Below are positions 52,924-61,614 of a DNA stretch of 64,000 nt, piece after piece. The stretch spans positions 1,550,001 to 1,614,000 of the forward strand of contig OY762824.1 in the NCBI GenBank assembly GCA_963666465.1. Direction: 5' to 3'. Both the position numbers and the translations under genes were made by a program. The notes below the pieces were generated by a model. The model was not told where the DNA came from and made no database searches. It saw nothing but the letters and a program-made list of their open reading frames with translations. Position 1 is the stretch's first letter. Each line of letters opens with the position of its first letter. Source of the DNA: VXYL01 sp963666465 (lineage in GTDB: Bacteria > Pseudomonadota > Gammaproteobacteria > Pseudomonadales > Azotimanducaceae).

Positions 52924-53823
52924 GACGTGGCGTTTGCGTTTCGCGCTTTGTGGCAAAGTTCGGTCGCAGTGCTTGGCTGCAAGGAGGGCTGGGATGGCAG
53001 CAACGATTTTGGCGACGCCCGAAGAGGCGTATTTCGAGTTCTTTCGGGCTGACAGCGCGAAGGAGGCGGAAGCGTGGGCGGCGGTGATGAGCTATCCGCA
53101 TGTGCGGGTTTCCGCGGTGGGGCGGGTGGCCTACTACGAGACGGCGGAGGAGTATGCGTCGCGGGCTTCGTGGGAGGGGCGGGAGGCTACCGGGTGGATG
53201 CGGTCGCGGGGGACTGAGCCGGTGCGGTTTGCAGGAGTCTGACGACAAGGTGCATCTGGCCGGGGGGTGGACTCGGTTCAACGCCGACGACGAGCCGATC
53301 CTGCGCAATCGGGTCACCTACATCCTCACGCGCGTCGAGGGCTCGTGGGGCATTCAGGCGCGGTTCGGCACCGACTCTTTCGCGGAAGGGGAGAGTTTCG
53401 ATGCGACGGGTGCCGTGAGTGCCGTGGAACGGCATCTGCAGGATTTCGTGAGGGGCGACTTGGACTCCGCCGTGGACGCGTTCGAGTTCCCGCTGGTGAA
53501 TGTGGGTGTCGGGCGAGTGGTGCGGCCTGCGGATGCCGGGCAAGTGCGAGCGGCGCTCGCGGCGGCGCCATCGCCCCTCGAGGTCGAGGATGTCAGCGCT
53601 GCACAGACGGGGCGCGATGGGGTGGTGGTTGCGGCGCGTTGGCTGGCGGAGCGGGAAGTCCGCACTTCGGCGGTGTTCCTCGCGGCGAAGCGAGAGGATC
53701 GCTGGCGCATCGTGGGCTTTTCCGGAATGCGCGGGTAGCGATGTGACGGGAAGGCGGAATGCCTTCCTGCGAAGATCCCGTTCGCACAAGCTGACGAGCG
53801 TCAAGCCGCTTGGCCGTAGTCGT
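52924..53823 (+). repeat. Left copy of a 900-bp direct repeat flanking the NotI-like R-M module
   Basis: About 95 percent identical by eye to 55793-56692. Similarity begins at GACGTGACG-like sequence upstream of the NTF2-like gene and ends inside the last codons of a class II aldolase (YGQ), so the left copy carries a stump of that gene. Confidence 0.85.
52994..53738 (+). pseudogene. Tandem NTF2/SnoaL-like gene, copy 1, frameshifted
   Basis: Reads MAATILATPEEAYFEFFRAD like copy 2 until about 53229, where an extra T in a GGTTT run (GGTTG in copy 2) shifts the frame. The second half (VTYILTRVEGSWGIQARFGT onwards) is intact in another frame. Either a true pseudogene after duplication or an indel error. 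The repeat boundary includes it completely. Confidence 0.85.
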
Positions 53824-53906
53824 GGAAAAGTGCCCAGACGACTTCCAACATGTAACGACTTCCCCTATGCTGTCGTTTTGAACAGCACGCGGCCAGGGTT
53901 GAGCGC

Positions 53907-54836
53907 ATGGAGTTCGCGACGCAGATGGTGGCGCCGCAAGCCGTTGAACCAACGGCAACTGACGGTTTTCCGCTGTCGCCGATTCCTGCCGTCAACGTCG
54001 CCACAGTTCCGCAGCGCAGCCCATTGCGATACCCCGGCGGGAAGACTTGGCTGATCCCGCACATCCGCCATTGGCTTCGCTTTCGGCGCATCCGGCCCGA
54101 TCTCCTGCTCGAACCGTTTGCCGGAGGGGGCATCGTGTCCCTCACGGCCGTCATGGAGGGTCTGACGCGTCGCAGTCTGATGTGCGAACGAGACCACGAC
54201 GTTGCAGCTTTCTGGCATTCGGCGCTTCACCACGGTGCGGCACTACGGGAACGCGTGAGGGCCTTCCAGCCGACCGTCGAAGGCATTCGACACTTGGCGG
54301 AGTGCGACGTGGCTGGTGTTGTCGAGCATGGATTTCGGACGCTCGTGCTCAATCGGACCAGGCGGGGTGGCATCCTTGCCCCAGGAGCTTCCTTGCAGCG
54401 TCGGGGAGAGAATGGCAAGGGCATTTTGTCTCGCTGGTACCCGCAGACGATCGATGCACGCCTTGAGGAAATCGAACGGCACGCAGACAGAATCACCTTC
54501 TGCGAGACTGACGGCGTACAGTTCCTGGAAGCGGTCTCACCCGCGCCGGAAAGAACCGTCGTGTTTGTCGACCCTCCCTACACCGCGGGAGGCAAGCAGG
54601 CAGGCAAGCGCCTCTATGCCCACAACGAGGTCGATCACGGCAGGTTGTTCGAGTTGCTGGCGGATCAAGGCTCGGACTTCATGATGACGTACGACTGCGC
54701 CCCCGAGATTCTCCGCTTGGTGCGCAAGTACCGGTTCTGCGCGGTCAAGGTGATGATGAAAAACACGCACCACAACCGCCTTCCGGAACTGCTCGTCACT
54801 CCCCATCCCCTGTTCAAAGGCCTAAGTTCGCGGTGA
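53907..54836 (+). CDS. D12-class DNA adenine N6-methyltransferase
   Basis: Dam/DpnM-like (D12 class) methyltransferase of 309 residues. Motifs: SPLRYPGGKTWLIPHIRHWL (motif X-like), LLLEPFAGGGIVSLTAVMEG (motif I, FxGxG) and TVVFVDPPYTAGGKQAGKRL (motif IV, DPPY). The stop overlaps the GTG of the endonuclease gene by four bases. It protects the host DNA at the endonuclease site in a type II module. Confidence 0.92.
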   Translation: MEFATQMVAPQAVEPTATDGFPLSPIPAVNVATVPQRSPLRYPGGKTWLIPHIRHWLRFRRIRPDLLLEPFAGGGIVSLTAVMEGLTRRSLMCERDHDVAAFWHSALHHGAALRERVRAFQPTVEGIRHLAECDVAGVVEHGFRTLVLNRTRRGGILAPGASLQRRGENGKGILSRWYPQTIDARLEEIERHADRITFCETDGVQFLEAVSPAPERTVVFVDPPYTAGGKQAGKRLYAHNEVDHGRLFELLADQGSDFMMTYDCAPEILRLVRKYRFCAVKVMMKNTHHNRLPELLVTPHPLFKGLSSR

Positions 54837-55702
54837 CCACAGAGCGCTTTGGCATTGGCGAATGGTTCGGTCACCCCATCGAGACGGTCACGCCGGAGTT
54901 CCGCATCGGGCTGGCCGCCGATGCACTGGAGAAGAACGAGAGCGGCAGGCCATGCCCATTCCGTCGCGGTCACCCCAAGTGCCAAAAGGCCGGTGGTGTG
55001 TGCTCGCTTCGAGCCTATCGGCTTGGTGAGCAAGGCGCGGAGCCAACCGACCGCAGAGTGATCGTGTGCCCCAATCGCTTCGAGCACGGAGACGTCCTCG
55101 TAAAGTGGCTTGCCGACATTTTGGATTACGGCGCGACACCGCAGATGGCGCGAGAGGCGCCATTCATGCGAAGCACGGCTACCGGGAAATGGGCCGGCAA
55201 GATCGACATCGTGATAGCCCACGACGGCAACGGCCAACTTAAATGGTGTGGCCTCGAAATCCAAGCCGTGTACTTCTCGGGCAAAGGCATGCGATCCGAG
55301 TTCACTCGCCTACTGGGCAACACGGACGCCGTGCCGCCGTTTCCGGATGCCGTACGAAGACCCGACTGGCGTTCATCCGGCGCGAAGCGGTTGATGCCCC
55401 AGCTACAGATCAAGGTCCCGACGCTTCGCAGATGGGGCTCCAAAATGGCCGTGGCGGTGGACGCCCCCTTCTTCGATGAAATGGGCGGTCCTAGCGCCAC
55501 GCCAACGCAAGACCTCAACGATGGCGACATCATCTGGCTGGTTCCCGAGTTGCAGGAGAACACAGAAGGCAAACCGACTCTTGTCCGTGGACATTGGGAA
55601 GTGCTGACGCTCGAGGAGTCCAACCAACGGCTGTTGGCGGCCCTGACGGTGCCTCGCGAAGAGTTTGAGTCCGGCCTTCGATCGCGGCTGCAGCCGACGT
55701 AA
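54833..55702 (+). CDS. NotI-like restriction endonuclease
   Basis: A 289-residue protein from GTG 54833. The N-terminal CPFRRGHPKCQKAGGVCSLR segment (cysteines at about residues 41, 50 and 57, with a further cysteine at 80 in VIVCPNRF) fits the Fe-binding Cys4 site of the NotI family. A PD-(D/E)xK-type core follows (GKIDIVIAHDGNGQLKWCGL then EIQAVYFSGKG). The overlap with the methylase gene and the missing neighbours are usual for a compact type II R-M unit. NotI itself cuts GCGGCCGC; the site here is unknown. Confidence 0.85.
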   Translation: MTTERFGIGEWFGHPIETVTPEFRIGLAADALEKNESGRPCPFRRGHPKCQKAGGVCSLRAYRLGEQGAEPTDRRVIVCPNRFEHGDVLVKWLADILDYGATPQMAREAPFMRSTATGKWAGKIDIVIAHDGNGQLKWCGLEIQAVYFSGKGMRSEFTRLLGNTDAVPPFPDAVRRPDWRSSGAKRLMPQLQIKVPTLRRWGSKMAVAVDAPFFDEMGGPSATPTQDLNDGDIIWLVPELQENTEGKPTLVRGHWEVLTLEESNQRLLAALTVPREEFESGLRSRLQPT

Positions 55703-55792
55703 GCCTAGTCCACGCGCGCACCTAGCGGCGCGACGGAGGGCGAGACGCCTAACGGGGTGCCCTCCCTCCGCAAAGTGGTCGCCTGGCGCGGC

Positions 55793-56692
55793 GACGTGAC
55801 GTTCCCCTTCGCGCCTTGTGGCAAAGTTCGGTTCGGAAGGCTTGGCTGCAAGGAGGGTTGGGATGGCAGCGACGATTTTGGCGACGCCCGAAGAGGCGTA
55901 TTTCGAGTTCTTTCGGGCCGACAGCGCGAAGGAGGCGGAAGCGTGGGCGGCGGTGATGAGCTATCCGCATGTGCGCGTTTCCGCAGTGGGGCGAGTGGCC
56001 TACTACGAGACGGCGGAGGAGTATGCATCGCGGGCTTCGTGGGAGGCGCGGGAGGCTACCGGGTGGGTGCGGTCGCGGGGGACTGAGCCGGTGCGGTTGC
56101 AGGAGTCTGACGACAAGGTGCATCTGGCCGGGGGGTGGACTCGGTTCAACGCCGACGACGAGCCGATCCTGCGCAATCGGGTCACCTACATCCTCACGCG
56201 CGTCGAGGGCTCGTGGGGCATTCAGGCGCGGTTCGGCACCGACTCTTTCGCGGAAGGGGAGAGTTTCGATGCGACGGGTGCCGTGAGTGCCGTGGAACGG
56301 CATCTGCAGGATTTCGTGAGGGGCGACTTGGACTCCGCCGTGGGCGCGTTCGAGTTCCCGCTGGTGAATGTGGGTGTCGGGAGGGTGGTGCGGCATGCGG
56401 ATGCCGCGGAAGTGCGAGCCGCGCTCGCGGCGGCGCCATCGCCCGTTGCGATCGAGGATATCAGCGCTGCACAGACGGGGCGCGATGGCGTGGTGGTTGC
56501 GGCGCGTTGGCTGGCGGAGCAGGAAATCCGCACTTCGGCGGTGTTCCTGGTGGCGAGGCGAGGGGATCGCTGGCGCATCGTGGGCTTTTCCGGAATGCGC
56601 GCGTAGCGATGCGTCGGGAAGGCAGAATGCGCTCCTACGAAGATCCCGTTCGCACAGGCTGACGAGCGTCAAGTGTTTTGGCCATAGCCGCT
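55793..56692 (+). repeat. Right copy of the 900-bp direct repeat
   Basis: Partner of 52924-53823. It contains the intact NTF2-like gene and runs into the 3' end of the intact aldolase gene. The R-M genes fill the 1.97 kb between the copies. Confidence 0.85.
55863..56606 (+). CDS. Two-domain NTF2/SnoaL-like protein, copy 2 (intact)
   Basis: A 247-residue protein, two tandem NTF2/SnoaL-type folds: residues about 9-120 (EEAYFEFFRADSAKEAEAWA, VHLAGGWTRFNADDEP) and 130-245 (AVSAVERHLQDFVRGDLDSA, VVVAARWLAEQEIRTSAVFL, RGDRWRIVGFSGMRA). Such folds bind or isomerise small molecules; role unknown. It is the intact copy of the pair flanking the R-M module. The aldolase on the opposite strand ends 62 bases further on. 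Confidence 0.8.
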   Translation: MAATILATPEEAYFEFFRADSAKEAEAWAAVMSYPHVRVSAVGRVAYYETAEEYASRASWEAREATGWVRSRGTEPVRLQESDDKVHLAGGWTRFNADDEPILRNRVTYILTRVEGSWGIQARFGTDSFAEGESFDATGAVSAVERHLQDFVRGDLDSAVGAFEFPLVNVGVGRVVRHADAAEVRAALAAAPSPVAIEDISAAQTGRDGVVVAARWLAEQEIRTSAVFLVARRGDRWRIVGFSGMRA

Positions 56693-57325
56693 TCCTCGGA
56701 ATTGCCTGAAGAACTCCTCCCATTCGGCCGGCGTTAGCTGTGTCGGCTCTCCGAGTTGCCGGGCCAAGAGGTACTGGCGGCACAGGATTTCCAAGCGGTG
56801 CGCGTGTTCCACGGCTTCCTCGAGGCTCTGGCCCCGGGCGATCATGCCGTGGTTGCCGAGCAGGCAGGCGGTTCGGTGGGTGAGCGCCGCAGCCGCATTC
56901 TCGGCCAGTTGCGACGTGCCGAACGTCGAATAGGGGACGCATGGCACGTTGCCGCCGCCGAAGGTTCCGACGAGGTAGTGGAAGCCCGGCAAGGCCATCC
57001 CGTGGCTGGCCAGCGCGACGCAGTGGTCGGAGTGGGTGTGAACCACCGCTTCGGCGGCGGCGTGGCGGCTGTAGATCGCCGCGTGCATGCGCCATTCGGA
57101 CGACGGCCTGTGGCGGCCCTGCCAATCGCCGCGCAACGACACTGCCACGATGTTGGCCGCGGCGATGCTGTCCGCCGTTGCGCCTGAGGGCGAGATCAGC
57201 ATCTTGTCGCCGAGTCGCACACTGAGGTTGCCGGACGACAGTTCGTTCAATCCGATTCGCTCCACACGACGGTACTGCGCCGCGAGTTGCTCGCGCAGGC
57301 TCTTCTCGTCCAGTTCGTTGGCCAT
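56669..57325 (-). CDS. Class II aldolase/adducin family protein
   Basis: Zinc-dependent aldolase or epimerase of 218 residues, fuculose-phosphate aldolase-like. ATG 57325 starts MANELDEKSLREQLAAQYRR. Metal ligands: HTHSDHC (HxH) at about 95 and LLGNHGMIARG further on. The substrate-loop SSGNLSVRLGDKMLISPSGA is standard. It is divergent from the enolase gene at 57366, and its 3' end is shared with the repeat that flanks the R-M module. Confidence 0.9.
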   Translation of the reverse strand: MANELDEKSLREQLAAQYRRVERIGLNELSSGNLSVRLGDKMLISPSGATADSIAAANIVAVSLRGDWQGRHRPSSEWRMHAAIYSRHAAAEAVVHTHSDHCVALASHGMALPGFHYLVGTFGGGNVPCVPYSTFGTSQLAENAAAALTHRTACLLGNHGMIARGQSLEEAVEHAHRLEILCRQYLLARQLGEPTQLTPAEWEEFFRQFRGSGYGQNT

Positions 57326-57365
57326 GCGCTCCCCTCCCCCGTAAGCTGTCGCGGCTGGAAATGCC

Positions 57366-58621
57366 ATGAACGTGCGCCGCAAGCCCATGCCCAATCTACT
57401 CCAAAGCGCCACGCTGCACTTTGCGCGCATCACGCACAAGACCTGTTGGAGCTTCCTGCGCCTGACAACCGAGGATGGTCGCACGGGCGACGGCGAAGCC
57501 ACTCTCCAGGGACGAGAGGACGGGCTGCTCGCTGCCGCCGAAACGCTGGTGCCGCTGGCGTTGCGGCAGGCGACCCTCGACCAGCCAAGCGCTTTCGCTC
57601 GGCAACATCCGCCCAGGAGCCTTCAGCCGGGGAAGCATCCCCGACCGCTGACGCGCAAGGAAGTGCCGGCAATTCCCCCATCGCTGGGGCGTACTTCCAT
57701 GCAAGCAAGCATTGAGCAAGCGGGCGTTGTCAGTGCGTTGGACCAAGCGCTGTGGTGCCTACACGCCGAAGCGCAAGGGCAGTCTCTGGCGCGGGCGTTG
57801 GGGATGCAGCGCGATCAGGTGCCGGTGTACGCCAACATCAATCGGCGTACCGAGCTGCGCACGCCAGAGGGCTTCGCGGCGAGCGCGGAGGCGGCGCTGG
57901 CGAGCGGACACACAGCCTTCAAGCTCGCGCCGTTCGACGAGGTGACCCCTGCGGTGTGTGCCGAGGGAAACGGCGTGCGGGCCATGCGCAAGGGCCTCGA
58001 TCGGGTCGCCGCAGTGCGAGGGGTGATCGGCGACGACACGCGCCTGATGGTCGATTGCCATTGGCGCTTCGACGAGGCCACTGCCCGCGAACTGAACGAG
58101 GCGGCGGCAAAGCTGGGCGTTTACTGGATCGAGACCCCGACGGCCGAAACCGTGGAGAACATCCCCGCACTCGTGCGCCTTCGCCTCCAGTGCAACGCGC
58201 TGGGGCTGCGCCAGGCGGGGCTGGAAATGGGCATCGGCTGGGACGCGTCCGCCCCTATTGCGAGGCCGGCGCATACGACGTGGTGATGCCGGATGTGAAG
58301 TACATGGGCGGCCTGCATGAGGTGCTGCGTACCGCTTCCGCTTGTCGGGAGCTCGGAGTGCAGGTGTCGCCGCACAATCCAAGCGGACCCGTTTGCCATG
58401 CAGTGAGCTTGCAGGTCTCCGCCGCGTTGGGCGCCTTCGACGCGCTGGAGATGCAGTTTGACGAAAGTCCGCTGTTCGATGAGTTGGTTGCGGCGGCGTT
58501 CGGGACAGTACACGAAGGCCAGTTGGCGCCGCAGTCGACGCCGGGTCTTGGCATCGCGCTGTCAGAGGAAGTGCTGCAACGCATTGCGGACCGGCCGGCG
58601 CGGGCCTGGAACGCGCGGTAG
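57366..58621 (+). pseudogene. Enolase-superfamily (mandelate racemase/muconate-lactonizing type) gene, frameshifted, with inserted repeat
   Basis: About 418 codons of an enolase-superfamily enzyme. The N-terminal capping domain has TGDGEATLQGREDGLLAAAE. A 92-bp palindromic element (57614-57705) adds about 30 in-frame residues (RSLQPGKHPRPLTRKEVPAI) where no homologue would have them. The barrel motifs VYANINRR, FKLAPFDEV and MVDCHWRFDEATA are intact. A one-base loss near 58247 breaks the frame; continuing in the next frame gives YCEAGAYDVVMPDVKYMGGL and SPHNPSGPVCHAVSLQ. Whether it is dead or an error cannot be told. Confidence 0.8.
57614..57705 (+). repeat. 92-bp palindromic element inside the enolase gene
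   Basis: Reverse complement copy at 59721-59813. Contains stems CGGGGAAGCATCCCCG and GGAAGTGCCGGCAATTCCCC-like arms. Insertion is in frame here. Confidence 0.85.
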
Positions 58622-58717
58622 CCACTCATACCCAGGCCCACCAACTGCGCGCCTCACGGCGAGCCATTGCGGGCCTGGCTTTGGCGCCGCACTCCGGGCC
58701 GTACCGCCAGGAGGGAC

Positions 58718-59997
58718 CTAACGCATCTGTCGGAAGCCGTCGCGCAGTTCCGTCACGAACAGCTCGGGTTGTTCGGAGGCTGCGAAGTGGCCACCCTTGT
58801 CGAGCTCGTTCCAATAGACGATGTTGCCGAAACGCTGCTCGGCCCAACTGCGCGGGGTTGGGACGATCTCCTTGGGGAAGATGCTGCATCCCGTTGGCAG
58901 CGTCACCTTCGGCTGCTCGCCGCCGAAAGCGCGGCTGAAGCTCTCCCAATAGAGTCGGCCCGAGGAGGCACCGTTGCCGTTCAGCCAATAGAACATCACG
59001 TTGTCGAGGAGTTCCTCGCGGCTGAGGGTGTTCTCCGGATGGCCGTTGCAGTCGGTCCACTCCCAGAACTTCTCGATGATCCACGTCGCCTGCGCAATGG
59101 GCGAGTCGACGAGGCCATAGCCGAGCGTTTGCGGGCGAGTGCTCTGCTGCTTGGAGTAGCCGGCGCCCCAGGCGTTGTAGTGGCGGCCGCCGTCGAAGGC
59201 GCGCTGGTCCCGCTCGGTGGGGTTTTCCCGGGCTTCCTTGGTGGGACCGGCGCCCGGCATGTTGAGGTGAATGCCGGCGCAGCGGCCCTTGTCCTGCACG
59301 GCGATCGCGGTGGTCACTGCCGCGCCCCAATCTCCGCCTTGGGCAAAGTAGCGCTCGTAGCCGAGGCGTTGCATGAGTACATCCCAAGCCTCGGCGATCT
59401 TGCCGACGCCCCCAACCGGTGCTCGAAGGCTTCGCCGAGAAGCCGTAGCCCGGCAGTGACGGGCAAATGACGTGGAAGGCATCGCTCGCTTCGCCGCCAT
59501 GCGCTGCGGGGTCCGAAAGCGGTTCGATGACCTTATGAAACTCCACCACCGAACCCGGCCAACCGTGGGTGATGAGCAAGGGCACGGCATCCGGGTTCGG
59601 GCTTTTCACATGGATGAAATGGATGTCGAGGCCATCGATTTCGGTGACGCCTTGCGGGAAGCGGTTGTAGTAGTCCTGTCGAGCGCTCCAGTCGTATTCG
59701 TCAAGCCAATAGTCACGCAGCTTGCATGGAAGTACGCCCCCAGCGATGGGGAATTGCCGGCACTTCCTTACGCGTCAGCGGTCGGGGATGCTTCCCCGGC
59801 TGAAGGCTCCTAGGCATAGCTGAGCGGCAATCCCTGCCCCCAAGCCTTGCTCGCCTCCTCGCCCGCACCGAAGTCGGCTGCGCCGCCGCCGCATCCGGCA
59901 TCTCGGCCTCCGGCCAACGCGTCCGACGCAGTCGCTCCTTGAGGTCTGCAATCGCCTCCGCACCCACGTCAATCCGAAACTCACGCACTTCGCTCAT
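58718..59997 (-). pseudogene. Epoxide hydrolase gene, broken by repeat insertion and frameshifts
   Basis: Epoxide-hydrolase family (EHN + alpha/beta hydrolase). The N-terminus MSEVREFRIDVGAEAIADLK, with RRTRWPEAEMPDA, leads to GLPLSYA, where the 92-bp element (59721-59813) interrupts. The frame then resumes at DYWLDEYDW, PLLITHGWPGSVVEFHKVIE and, after a further shift near 59410, at FAQGGDWGAAVTTAIAVQDK and HFAASEQPELFVTEL. The catalytic Asp in GGDWG and His in GGHFAA are present but in different frames. A real gene in a relative is likely. Confidence 0.8.
59721..59813 (-). repeat. 92-bp palindromic element inside the epoxide hydrolase gene
   Basis: Same element as 57614-57705 on the other strand. 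A possible 4-base target duplication (ATGC) flanks it in this gene. Confidence 0.8.
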
Positions 59998-60248
59998 GGC
60001 CCCTCCCACATCATTGCTGCGCCCGGCGTCAGTGTACCCGCCGCCAGGGCCTGTCATTGCGGCACCAAGCGGCTCTCTGCGTGGTTCGATGGAGCAAGTT
60101 TCCAGATTACGTGCAACCGATTGTTTTTCAATCGCAAAATGGCATTTCAGACTTGGTGAACACATGCTTGCCTCGAACTTGCAAGCAAAATGAAAGCGGA
60201 CTCGTGCCAATGCGGTCGCATTCCAGGCTGCCACTGTCGCGCTTTCTC

Positions 60249-60563
60249 CTACGTCCCGATTTCGGCACTCCGGCCTGCGGCCCGCGACACCGGCACAAGG
60301 CCGACGGTGAGTCGCGTGCCGGTGGCTTCGGCGTAGCGGCGCAGGGTCGAGAACGATGGCGACACGCGCCCGCCCTCCAGCCGCGCGATCGCCGACTGGG
60401 TCGTGCCGATACGCCGCGCCAGTTCCGCCTGAGTCAGATTGGCCGCGGAGCGGGCGCGTACCAGCGCCTCGACGAGCGCGTACTCCTCGTCCACGCGCGC
60501 ATACTCCTCCCGGAACTCGGGATCCTCCATGAAACGCGCCCTCAGGTCTTTCAGCTTTGTCAC
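60249..60563 (-). CDS. higA: XRE-family antitoxin (HigA-like)
   Basis: A 104-residue protein with a helix-turn-helix (NLTQAELARRIGTTQSAIAR then LEGGRVSPSFSTLRRYAEA). Start overlaps the toxin stop by four bases (ATGA). The toxin-first order is that of HigBA systems. Confidence 0.85.
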   Translation of the reverse strand: MTKLKDLRARFMEDPEFREEYARVDEEYALVEALVRARSAANLTQAELARRIGTTQSAIARLEGGRVSPSFSTLRRYAEATGTRLTVGLVPVSRAAGRSAEIGT

Positions 60564-60883
60564 GCGATCACCTGCCTCATCCGTTCCCTTGCCGTCACCA
60601 GCGCCCGGCGCGGCGTCTTGCGCGACTTCTTCGCGAAGACATGCAGCACCACCAAACGCCTCCCCTCCGCCGTCACGTAAATCCCTCGCGCACTCCCGTC
60701 TTCGGCCCGAACCCGTAGCTCCCAGAGTTTTCCTTCCAAGTGCCGAACATGCGGTGCGCGAAGCGCCTCCAGTCCGACATTCTCCACCGTCTCCAGCAGC
60801 CGAAGCAGTCGGGCGCGCAACGACACCGGCAGGGCCGCCATTTCGGCGTCAACGGCCGACACGGTTTCGACCGTCCATTCCAT
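60560..60883 (-). CDS. higB: RelE/HigB-family toxin
   Basis: A 107-residue RelE/ParE-superfamily protein, phage-derived Gp49-like HigB type: VDAEMAALPVSLRARLLRLL, HVRHLEGKLWELRV and RGIYVTAEGRRLVVLHVFAK then KKSRKTPRRAL. The RNA-cleavage Arg/Lys cluster KKSRKTP is intact. The short AT-rich upstream (about 60890-60900) could be the operator. Confidence 0.87.
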   Translation of the reverse strand: MEWTVETVSAVDAEMAALPVSLRARLLRLLETVENVGLEALRAPHVRHLEGKLWELRVRAEDGSARGIYVTAEGRRLVVLHVFAKKSRKTPRRALVTARERMRQVIA

Positions 60884-60890
60884 CCACCAA

Positions 60891-61614
60891 CTATAGCGTA
60901 TCCGCTATTCGCTCCAGGCGGCCTTCTGAGAGCGTCAGGGTACGGTCGGCGGCTTGCTGATACTTGGGGTTGTGCGAGACGACGCAAAGGCTGGCGCCGT
61001 TCGTGTGGCAGGTTGCCAGGAGCTCCATCACCGCGTCTTCGGAGTCGGAGTCGAGGTTGCCGGTGGGTTCGTCGGCGAGGATGAGGGAGGGCTCGCCGAT
61101 CAGCGCGCGGGCCACCGCGGCGCGCTGCTGCTGGCCGCCGGAGAGCTGCGCCGGATAGTGCTCGGCGCGGTGGGCAATACCGACCTGGTTCAGGAGTTCC
61201 ATCGCCCTTTCGGCGCGCTCAGGCGCGCTGGTCTTGGCTGTTCCCTTGCGATAGCGCAGCGGCAGTTCGACGTTCTCCAGAATGGTGAGGTCGCCGATCA
61301 GGTTGAACGACTGGAAGACAAATCCGAGTTCCTGATTGCGCAAGCGGGCGCGGCGAGTGAGACCCAGGCTCCGCGTGTCGTTGCCTTGGAGGAGGTATTG
61401 GCCGCTCGAGGGCTGTTCGAGCAGGCCCAAATATCGAGAGCAGCGTGGACTTGCCGCAGCCGGACGGGCCTTGGATGAGGAGATACTCCCCGGCACGAAT
61501 CTCGAAGGAGACCTCGGACAGGGCGTGCGTCTCGACCTTCTCGGTGAGAAAGGTCTTGCCGAGGCGCTGCAACTGCACGACGGGAGCCTCGGCTTCCTGG
61601 ATTTCCGTATTCAT
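60891..61614 (-). pseudogene. MacB-type ABC ATPase, one-base frameshift
   Basis: ATP-binding subunit of a LolD/MacB-like exporter. From ATG 61614: VVQLQRLGKTFLTEKVETHA and Walker A GPSGCGKSTLLSI. A TTT in place of TT near 61430 shifts the frame; the next frame has GLLEQPSSGQYLLQGNDT, the Q-loop FVFQSFNLIGDLTIL, signature LSGGQQQRAAVARAL and Walker B LILADEPTGNLDS. Its start overlaps the fusion-protein stop by four bases. Likely a sequencing indel or recent decay. Confidence 0.85.
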
